This document shows positions 7,128 to 11,902 of a stretch of DNA of 11,902 nucleotides, piece after piece. Origin of the DNA: an uncultured Sulfurovum sp. (GTDB taxonomy: Bacteria; Campylobacterota; Campylobacteria; Campylobacterales; Sulfurovaceae). How positions within the stretch are numbered: position 1 is the stretch's first letter; each line of letters begins with the position of its first letter. Made by a program: the position numbers and the translations under genes. The stretch lies in the NCBI GenBank assembly GCA_947313765.1, contig CAMZNQ010000019.1, forward strand, positions 1-11,902, given 5' to 3'. The notes beneath the pieces were generated by a model that was not told the DNA's origin, did no database searches, and worked only from the letters and a program-made list of their open reading frames with translations.

Positions 7128-7197
7128 ATAGTTCTCAAAAAATTATATATTGATAATTATCCTTTCTCTCTCTTCCTTTATCTATGCGAGAATATGT

Positions 7198-7203
7198 TAA
7201 AAT
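7198..7203 (+). promoter_or_regulatory. -10 element of the eno promoter
   Basis: TAAAAT within ATATGTTAAAAT lies 33 nt before the eno start. Initiation near 7210 would give a leader of about 27 nt containing AAGGG at 7226-7230, 6 nt before the ATG. Confidence 0.55.
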
Positions 7204-7236
7204 TCGCTAATTTAAAAATAACTCTAAGGGTAAAAA

Positions 7237-8508
7237 ATGGTTTTTATTGATGAAGTACGAGCAGATGAGGTAATGGATAGTAGAGGTAACCCTACTGTTC
7301 AGGCAACAGTTAGTCTAAGTGATGGAACAGTTGCTTCAGCCATTGTACCATCTGGTGCAAGTACAGGAAAACGTGAAGCATTGGAACTTCGTGATGGTGG
7401 AGAGCGTTATATGGGTAAAGGTGTACTAAAAGCATGTGAAAATGTAAATGGTAAACTTTCTGATGCAATTGTGGGACTATCTCCTTTTAATCAAGCAGAG
7501 ATTGATTTGGTTATGAAAACAGTTGATGGTACAGATAATTATGGGCAAATGGGTGCAAATGCTGTTCTTGGTGTCTCTATGGCAATAGCTAGAGCATCAG
7601 CAAAATCATTAAATATGCCACTATACAGATATCTTGGTGGAGCAAATGCAGTAACACTTCCTGTACCTATGTATAATATTATTAATGGTGGAGAACATGC
7701 AAACAACTCTGTAGATTTTCAAGAGTATATGATTATGCCTGTTGGTTTTGAATCATTTTCAAGAGGACTTCAAGCAACAGCAGAGATTTATCAACATCTA
7801 AAAAAGATTATTGATGGTATGGGAGAGAGTACAGCTGTAGGTGATGAGGGTGGATTTGCATCAAACCTAAAGAGCAATGAAGAGCCTCTTGAAGTTATTA
7901 TGGATGCTATTGATAGAGCAGGATACAAAGCAGGAGAAGAGATTGTACTTGCACTTGATGTTGCTGCTTCAGAGCTTGTTAACGATGAGGGGCTATATGT
8001 TCTTAAATCTGAAAATCGTGAATTAACAGCATCTCAACTTGTAGATTACTATGCTAATTTATGTGAAAAATATCCAATTAAATCAATTGAAGATGGACTA
8101 AGCGAAGATGATTGGGATGGTTGGAAGATTATGACTGAAAAGTTAGGAGATAAGATTCAGATTGTTGGAGATGACCTTTTTGTAACAAATGTATCTATCT
8201 TAGCAGAAGGGATTGAGAGAGGAATTGCAAACTCTATTTTAATTAAACCAAACCAAATTGGTACAGTATCTGAAACTATGCAGACTATTAGATTAGCTCA
8301 AAGAAATGGATACACTTGTGTAATGAGCCACCGTTCAGGAGAGAGTGAAGATACATTTATTGCAGATTTTGCCGTAGCACTCAATACAGGTGAAATTAAG
8401 ACAGGTTCAACAGCAAGAAGTGATAGAATCGCTAAATATAACCGTCTTTTAGAGATTGAAAGAGAACTTGGACAGTTTGAATTTCTTGGAGCATCAATCT
8501 TTAACTAA
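7237..8508 (+). CDS. eno: Enolase (phosphopyruvate hydratase)
   Basis: This 423-residue cytosolic enzyme interconverts 2-phosphoglycerate and phosphoenolpyruvate in glycolysis and gluconeogenesis. The mobile loop [17 protein letters not shown] is at 38-54 and the proton-donor Glu204 is in VGDEGGFA. The three Mg ligands are Asp241 (ALDVAASE), Glu285 (SIEDGLSE) and Asp312 (GDDLFVTN). The catalytic base is Lys337 in LIKPNQIGT, and the substrate-binding [10 protein letters not shown] starts at 364. Length and motif spacing are normal. The first codons ([20 protein letters not shown]) fit the family start, and AAGGG supports this ATG. The gene is followed after 2 bp by the FtsB-like gene, so the two are probably one transcript, a pairing I recall from other Campylobacterota. 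Confidence 0.98.
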   Translation: MVFIDEVRADEVMDSRGNPTVQATVSLSDGTVASAIVPSGASTGKREALELRDGGERYMGKGVLKACENVNGKLSDAIVGLSPFNQAEIDLVMKTVDGTDNYGQMGANAVLGVSMAIARASAKSLNMPLYRYLGGANAVTLPVPMYNIINGGEHANNSVDFQEYMIMPVGFESFSRGLQATAEIYQHLKKIIDGMGESTAVGDEGGFASNLKSNEEPLEVIMDAIDRAGYKAGEEIVLALDVAASELVNDEGLYVLKSENRELTASQLVDYYANLCEKYPIKSIEDGLSEDDWDGWKIMTEKLGDKIQIVGDDLFVTNVSILAEGIERGIANSILIKPNQIGTVSETMQTIRLAQRNGYTCVMSHRSGESEDTFIADFAVALNTGEIKTGSTARSDRIAKYNRLLEIERELGQFEFLGASIFN

Positions 8509-8510
8509 TA

Positions 8511-8780
8511 ATGAATGATTTTATAAAAAAGATAGAGCCTTACATTAGAGAGCTTGAGAGACTTATTGGTCTCTCCTTTAAGGTATTTATTTTAACTGCT
8601 ATAATCGTTATCTCTTTAGGTATCTATGTTGCTAATCTCCTTTTTGGAAATCACTCATTATCTGTTTTAAATGAGCTAAAAAAAGAGAAGAGAGTTTTAG
8701 AAGTTGATATTGAAAAATTGAAACAAGAGAATGCAAAGTTACATAAAAAGTATTTAGAGTGGCTTGATGCTGAGAAGTAG
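8511..8780 (+). CDS. FtsB/DivIC-like septum formation protein
   Basis: This 89-residue protein has a short cytoplasmic N-terminus, one membrane segment at about 22-46 and a Leu/Lys/Glu-rich coiled coil at about 51-83. That is the layout of FtsB/DivIC, small bitopic proteins that pair with FtsL and FtsQ in the division complex. Sequence identity within this family is low, so the call rests on size, topology and position after eno, where Campylobacterota commonly carry an FtsB/DivIC-type gene. The ATG lies 2 bp after the enolase stop and lacks a nearby ribosome binding site, which suggests translation by re-initiation after eno. The AMIN-domain gene that follows in relatives is absent; a converging gene ends 11 bp downstream. 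Confidence 0.7.
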   Translation: MNDFIKKIEPYIRELERLIGLSFKVFILTAIIVISLGIYVANLLFGNHSLSVLNELKKEKRVLEVDIEKLKQENAKLHKKYLEWLDAEK

Positions 8781-8791
8781 CCCATAATAGA

Positions 8792-9166
8792 TTAACCCCA
8801 ATCTTGATTTCGACTCTTATGTTTGTGCTTATCTTTCTTATATGATGTACCATTTTTAAGTTTTTGAAGTCGATTAAGTAGTGTCATATTTGCTTCTCGA
8901 ATATCATTAAAATTAAAATCACTCAACTCTATCTCTATTTTAAGACGTTCAATATAGCTCTTCATCTCTTGATGATACTCTGAATTTAGTTTAATATCCA
9001 CCTGCTCATCCAATTTTTTACTCAACTCTTTAAATTTTCTTAAAAATTGCTCTTGCGTGGTATCTTCATTTCGAAACATTCTAAAAAGATTTTTAGTAAC
9101 CTTCTCTAAAAAAGTAATGTAGCGTTGACGTTGGTATTTTTCAATCTGTTTTGGGGTATATCTCAT
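8792..9166 (-). CDS. Small charged protein of unknown function
   Basis: I do not recognise this 124-residue protein. It is rich in Lys, Glu, Arg and Gln, has no Cys, no signal peptide and no membrane segment, and most of it (about 5-105) looks helical with coiled-coil-like spacing. It ends in a basic tail, YKKDKHKHKSRNQDWG. Its long open frame, A/T-biased third codon positions and a well-placed upstream TATAAT support a real gene. It starts 75 bp after the end of tpx on the same strand and converges with the FtsB-like gene. There is no ribosome binding site before the ATG, in line with the predicted leaderless transcript. Its composition would allow nucleic acid binding, but nothing here proves it. 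Confidence 0.65.
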   Translation of the reverse strand: MRYTPKQIEKYQRQRYITFLEKVTKNLFRMFRNEDTTQEQFLRKFKELSKKLDEQVDIKLNSEYHQEMKSYIERLKIEIELSDFNFNDIREANMTLLNRLQKLKNGTSYKKDKHKHKSRNQDWG

Positions 9167-9172
9167 GAGGGT

Positions 9173-9178
9173 ATTATA
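9173..9178 (-). promoter_or_regulatory. TATAAT -10 element placed for a leaderless transcript
   Basis: On the minus strand CGCTATAATACCCTC runs straight into the ATG of the 124-residue gene. Only 6 nt separate the hexamer from the start codon, so transcription would begin at or next to the ATG. No convincing -35 is seen. Confidence 0.5.
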
Positions 9179-9208
9179 GCGAAAGTTTAGAAAGGAGAGA
9201 AGAGAGGC

Positions 9209-9230
9209 ACAAACCCCAAAAGAGGTTTGT
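9209..9230 (-). terminator. Hairpin after tpx
   Basis: ACAAACC and GGTTTGT form a perfect 7-bp stem with an 8-nt loop, 12 bp after the tpx stop. On the minus strand it is followed by a pyrimidine-rich tract (GCCTCTCTTCTCTCC) rather than a clean U-run, so efficiency is uncertain. Confidence 0.4.
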
Positions 9231-9241
9231 AATAGTGAAGA

Positions 9242-9757
9242 TTAAAGAGCAGCTTTTGCAGCAGCTAATGCTTCTTCGTAGTTTGGCTCTTCTGTAATTT
9301 CAGGAACAGTTTGCTTATAAGCAATTTTTCCATCTTTACCAACTACAAAGATAACTCTTGCAGTTACACCAGCCAAAGGACCATCAGCTAAAAGAACACC
9401 ATAAGCGTTTGCGAAATCTTTGTTTCTAAAGTCTGCACATACTTTGATGTTTTCAATTCCAGCAGCTCCACACCATCTAGCAGCAGCAAATGGTAAATCC
9501 ATAGAAACTGTTAATACTTCTACACCATCTAAAGATGCTGCTTCTGTGTTAAATCTTCTTGTCTCTGCATCACATACACCTGTATCTAATGAAGGTACTG
9601 CAATTACTAATTGAACTTTACCTTCTCCACCAACTTGCTCATCTTGAAGCATTGGGTTACAGTTTACTACTGTTACTACTGGAGCTGTGTCGCCTACGTT
9701 TACTTCTGTACCACCAAGGTTACATACGATGTCATTTTTAAATGTTACTGTTGCCAT
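9242..9757 (-). CDS. tpx: Thiol peroxidase Tpx
   Basis: This 171-residue protein is an atypical 2-Cys peroxiredoxin that reduces hydrogen peroxide and organic hydroperoxides using thioredoxin. The peroxidatic Cys62 lies in PSLDTGVCDAETRRFN and the resolving Cys96 in ARWCGAAG, the usual Tpx spacing. Three further Cys (12, 33, 107) are present. The N-terminus MATVTFKNDIVCNLGGTEVNVGD and the length fit the family, and no signal peptide is visible, so it is probably cytosolic. The ATG has AAGGAT upstream, and a TATAAT element at 9797-9792 on the minus strand gives a short leader. It is probably transcribed alone, with a hairpin after the stop. Confidence 0.95.
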   Translation of the reverse strand: MATVTFKNDIVCNLGGTEVNVGDTAPVVTVVNCNPMLQDEQVGGEGKVQLVIAVPSLDTGVCDAETRRFNTEAASLDGVEVLTVSMDLPFAAARWCGAAGIENIKVCADFRNKDFANAYGVLLADGPLAGVTARVIFVVGKDGKIAYKQTVPEITEEPNYEEALAAAKAAL

Positions 9758-9791
9758 TTATAAAATCCTTATTTTTTAAGTTTGTAGGTGG

Positions 9792-9797
9792 ATTATA
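9792..9797 (-). promoter_or_regulatory. -10 element of the tpx promoter
   Basis: CCTATAATCC on the minus strand holds a perfect TATAAT. It lies 34 nt before the tpx ATG, giving a leader of about 28 nt that contains AAGGAT. No clear -35 or known oxidative-stress operator is recognised. Confidence 0.55.
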
Positions 9798-9858
9798 GGT
9801 TAAATAGGATAAATTTACTCTTAATTAAAAGAAAATTGTAAAATCTCTATTTTTTTTG

Positions 9859-9876
9859 AAAAAGGTGTAACTTTTT
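9859..9876 (-). terminator. Weak hairpin at the modC stop
   Basis: On the minus strand AAAAAG, overlapping the modC stop codon, pairs with CTTTTT across TTACAC. The tail that follows is A-rich rather than U-rich. Stem strength is low. Confidence 0.25.
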
Positions 9877-10723
9877 AGAATATATTTACAGATATAGATT
9901 TTGTACTTAAATTTAGACTATCCCCAATAACTAAACTCTCTGCTTCCTCTTTGGAGATAGCAACCTCAACTAACTGTTGACCAATGGCTACAATAGCTAC
10001 ATAATTAGAATCAACTTTAAGAATCTCTAAAAGCTCTCCCTCAAATGACAACTTTTGAGAATCTGATGTTTTTGTAAGAAAATCTTTCACATTTACATCA
10101 TCTACAATCTCTCCCTGTTCTAAAACTAAAACCCTAGATGCCAATCTATATATCTCTGCTGGTTCATGACTAACCATGATTGTTGTTGTTTTAAACTCTT
10201 TGTGTAATCTCAAAATCTCTTTTTGTAACTTACTTCTCATATATGGGTCAAGAGCAGATAGTGGTTCATCCATTAAGAGAAGTTTTGGTCTATTCATAAA
10301 TGCACGACAGAGAGCTAAACGCTGTTTTTGACCTCCACTCAATGTTAATGGAAGACGTTTTTTTAAACTAGAGAGTTCTGTTATCTCCAATAGATAGTTG
10401 GCTAACTCTCTATCTTTTTCTACAAAGAGTAGATTTTGTTCTACACTCATATTTGGAAATAGTGCATAATCTTGAAAAATGAAACCTATCTTTCGTCTCT
10501 GAACAGATAGATTAAAATCTCTATTTTGCCAAATCTCATCTCCTATTGTAATTGTTCCATTAGAACTCTCTAATCCTGCTAAAATTCTTAGAATTGTAGT
10601 TTTTCCACTTCCACTTTTACCAGATAGTGCTACAAAATCTCCCTCTTCAATCTCCAAGTTCACATTTAGAGACATCTCCCCCTTTGAACCATGAAGCTTT
10701 TTATCTATATCAATCTTTAACAT
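9875..10723 (-). CDS. modC: Molybdate (or tungstate) ABC transporter ATP-binding protein
   Basis: From the ATG at 10723-10721 this is a 282-residue ABC ATPase. Walker A GKSGSGKTT is at 35-43, the Q-loop FQDYALFP at 83-90, the signature LSGGQKQR at 128-135, Walker B LLLMDEP at 148-154, the D-loop SALD follows, and the switch His186 is in VSHE. Residues after about 225 form a short C-terminal domain of the TOBE/MOP type that binds oxyanions in ModC. A TTG one codon upstream is also in frame, but the ATG is preferred. It overlaps the modB stop as TGATG, the classic coupling arrangement, with a GGGGGG tract at 10732-10737 as ribosome binding site. It powers uptake through ModB. Whether the substrate is molybdate or tungstate cannot be read from this subunit. 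Confidence 0.88.
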   Translation of the reverse strand: MLKIDIDKKLHGSKGEMSLNVNLEIEEGDFVALSGKSGSGKTTILRILAGLESSNGTITIGDEIWQNRDFNLSVQRRKIGFIFQDYALFPNMSVEQNLLFVEKDRELANYLLEITELSSLKKRLPLTLSGGQKQRLALCRAFMNRPKLLLMDEPLSALDPYMRSKLQKEILRLHKEFKTTTIMVSHEPAEIYRLASRVLVLEQGEIVDDVNVKDFLTKTSDSQKLSFEGELLEILKVDSNYVAIVAIGQQLVEVAISKEEAESLVIGDSLNLSTKSISVNIF

Positions 10724-11379
10724 CAACGTAACCCCCCAATACTCTTTTGTCTACCATTGAAGAGATATACAATCAAAAGAACAATAAAACTCATAAAGAC
10801 CATTATCCCACTATATATATGTGCTTTACCATAATCCATTATCTCCACCATCTCATAGATGGCAATAGATGCCACTTTTGTCTCTCCTGCAATGCTCCCA
10901 CCTATCATTAAAACAACTCCAAACTCTCCAACAGTATGGGCAAATGTAATGATGAGTGCTGTAAGTAGAGATGGTTTAATGTTTGGTAGTGCCACCTTAA
11001 ATAGGGTTGTAGTTCTACTCTTTCCTGAGATGTATGATGCCTCCAACATGTTTTGGTTTAACGATTCAAAACCACCTTGTAATGGTTGAACCATAAATGG
11101 TAGAGAGTAGAAACATGATGCAATAACCAAACCTGTAAAAGAGAAGTTTAAATCTATGGTTGTAAATAGTACCAATATGTAAAATCCTAAAACAGAAGGT
11201 GGCAAAACAATGGGTAGTGCTGTAATAGCCTCTAAAAATGGTTTTACTTTTGATTTAGTTTGAGACAAATACCATGCTAGTGGTAGGCTTATCAAAAAAA
11301 GAATTAATGTTGTTAATCCTGCCAATTTAAAAGAGAGTATAAACGGAGTTAAGTCTAGGGTCTTTAGGGTTTCTAACAT
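10723..11379 (-). CDS. modB: Molybdate (or tungstate) ABC transporter permease
   Basis: This 218-residue integral membrane protein has about five or six membrane segments. It shows the ModB-like block [16 protein letters not shown] (54-69) and the EAA loop [20 protein letters not shown] (113-132) that contacts the ATPase, followed by [16 protein letters not shown] (146-161). It forms the inner-membrane channel of the oxyanion importer with ModC, whose start overlaps this stop by 1 nt. The ATG has only a weak ribosome binding site. A periplasmic binding protein ModA, usually encoded next to modB, is not found in the 520 bp upstream. CysT/CysW sulfate permeases are related, but the length and the partner's MOP-type tail favour ModB. 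Confidence 0.88.
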   Translation of the reverse strand: MLETLKTLDLTPFILSFKLAGLTTLILFLISLPLAWYLSQTKSKVKPFLEAITALPIVLPPSVLGFYILVLFTTIDLNFSFTGLVIASCFYSLPFMVQPLQGGFESLNQNMLEASYISGKSRTTTLFKVALPNIKPSLLTALIITFAHTVGEFGVVLMIGGSIAGETKVASIAIYEMVEIMDYGKAHIYSGIMVFMSFIVLLIVYLFNGRQKSIGGLR

Positions 11380-11442
11380 ATTTTTAAAACTCTTTTTAGC
11401 GTAAATTTATTAAAAGGAATAATACTACCCCTTTTTCTTATT

Positions 11443-11448
11443 ATTATA
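11443..11448 (-). promoter_or_regulatory. Possible -10 element for modBC
   Basis: The minus strand holds TATAAT here inside an AT-rich run (TAAAATATAATAATAAG), about 63 nt before the modB ATG. No ModE-type palindrome is recognised nearby. Confidence 0.4.
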
Positions 11449-11493
11449 TTTTATCTTATTTACTCTTTTGATATAAGTACCTGCCCAAAGTTA

Positions 11494-11604
11494 ATGTCAA
11501 AAATATTAGAAACGATGGATTCAGCCTCGCCTTATTCGGGACTAAAGTCTCCAATTCCAAATGAATATAATATTGGTCGAGTACTTAACTACCTAATAAT
11601 TTAA
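11494..11604 (+). CDS. Short plus-strand reading frame of unknown function, possibly a gene fragment
   Basis: From the ATG at 11494 the frame encodes 36 residues, MSKILETMDSASPYSGLKSP and onward, with mostly A/T third positions and richer first and second positions, as real genes here show. The same frame stays open upstream to about 11377 through a strongly hydrophobic stretch (GIILPLFLIIIFYLIY), but it has no ATG, GTG or TTG there. The ATG lacks a clear ribosome binding site. The TAA at 11602-11604 sits 3 bp from the stop of the converging minus-strand gene. It may be a small protein, a remnant of a membrane protein, or chance. Confidence 0.3.
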   Translation: MSKILETMDSASPYSGLKSPIPNEYNIGRVLNYLII

Positions 11605-11607
11605 ATC

Positions 11608-11902
11608 TTAGCTTGTAGTAGGTGGATTTACCAATCCATTCAACAAATTCCATCTAAATCTATCTATGTCTATTGTGTAGCTTCCAGATACACTTTTAGG
11701 TTTTCCACTATTTCCATACATATCCTCTAGTGTAAGCTCGAAACCACCTATTTTACCCTCTATATTTTTAATGGTGTATCTTTTATCATCTAAATAGAAG
11801 ACTCTTCCAATGTAGGGTTTAAACTCTGCTATGCTTTTGGGTTTGGTTACGTTGATTAGCTCTCCGATTCGATGTTGATGTTCAAATGCCCACCTCCAAA
11901 AG
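11608..11902 (-). CDS. C-terminal part of an unrecognised protein running off the window
   Basis: The minus strand is open for 97 codons from the window edge to the TAA at 11610-11608, with no acceptable upstream start, so the gene continues beyond 11902. The visible part begins FWRWAFEHQHRIGELINV and contains AEFKPYIGRVFYLDDKRYTI, GGFELTLEDMYGNSG and FRWNLLNGLVNPP near its end. It is soluble-looking, with alternating beta-type segments, and has no membrane segment or Cys. Third-position bias is moderate but the composition reads as coding. I do not recognise the family. It is not a ModA C-terminus as far as I can tell. Confidence 0.6.
   Translation of the reverse strand, partial: FWRWAFEHQHRIGELINVTKPKSIAEFKPYIGRVFYLDDKRYTIKNIEGKIGGFELTLEDMYGNSGKPKSVSGSYTIDIDRFRWNLLNGLVNPPTTS

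Noticed and set aside
7152..7161. GATAATTATC palindrome, resembling part of a Fur box
   Set aside because: Only 10 bp and AT-rich, without the second half of a Fur site; chance is likely.
8632..8853. Minus-strand open frame across the end of the FtsB-like gene
   Set aside because: Overlaps both flanking genes antisense or out of frame and has no coding-like composition.
9420..9741. Two plus-strand open frames opposite tpx
   Set aside because: Antisense shadows of a highly conserved gene.
10724..10726. TTG as the modC start
   Set aside because: The ATG one codon later overlaps the modB stop as TGATG and is correctly spaced from the GGGGGG tract, so it is the better start.
11466..11590. Minus-strand reading (FGIGDFSPE, stop, GEAESIVSNIFDINFGQ) upstream of modB, considered as a decayed modA end
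   Set aside because: It has an internal TAA, more G/C third positions than the plus-strand reading and no ModA-like C-terminal motif; more likely antisense of the short plus frame.
1..11902. CRISPR arrays, tRNA or rRNA genes, insertion sequences, toxin-antitoxin or defence genes
   Set aside because: No regularly spaced repeats, transposase motifs, terminal inverted repeats, tRNA cloverleaf or known defence domains were seen on either strand.

Overview
The window looks like core chromosome of an AT-rich member of the Campylobacterota (Epsilonproteobacteria), probably a free-living sulfur- or hydrogen-oxidising type. Three things point there: recA, eno and an FtsB/DivIC-like gene in series, a futalosine-pathway menaquinone enzyme (MqnD type), and promoters that show a clear -10 hexamer (TATAAT or TAAAAT) but rarely a recognisable -35. 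This placement is from memory of the families; I do not assign a genus.

Left part (1-1956): the 3' end of a DnaQ-like DEDDh exonuclease is followed by a serine-rich lipoprotein with two SPOR (peptidoglycan-binding) domains. After it lies about 330 bp without an intact gene. This holds a hairpin directly after the SPOR stop, a minus-strand fragment resembling the C-terminus of a PabB-type chorismate enzyme, and a 12-bp hairpin between converging transcripts.

Middle (1957-8780): on the minus strand are a YeiH-family membrane protein and MqnD. On the plus strand, after a divergent promoter region, come recA (with its own terminator), a Pif1-family helicase with a C-terminal helix-turn-helix, enolase, and a small FtsB/DivIC-like protein 2 bp after enolase.

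Right part (8792-11902): on the minus strand are a small charged protein of unknown function, the thiol peroxidase Tpx, and a translationally coupled modB-modC pair (molybdate or tungstate ABC transporter) with no modA or modE next to it. The last 300 bp contain the 3' end of an unrecognised minus-strand gene that runs off the window, converging on a short plus-strand reading frame.

I find no defence island, CRISPR array, prophage, insertion sequence, tRNA or rRNA. The most useful second-look items are two apparently leaderless genes, the Pif1 gene sitting between recA and eno, the orphan modBC pair, the gene remnant at 1622-1717, a duplicated block upstream of recA, and the short frames near 11400-11902. 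I see no convincing undescribed multi-gene system.
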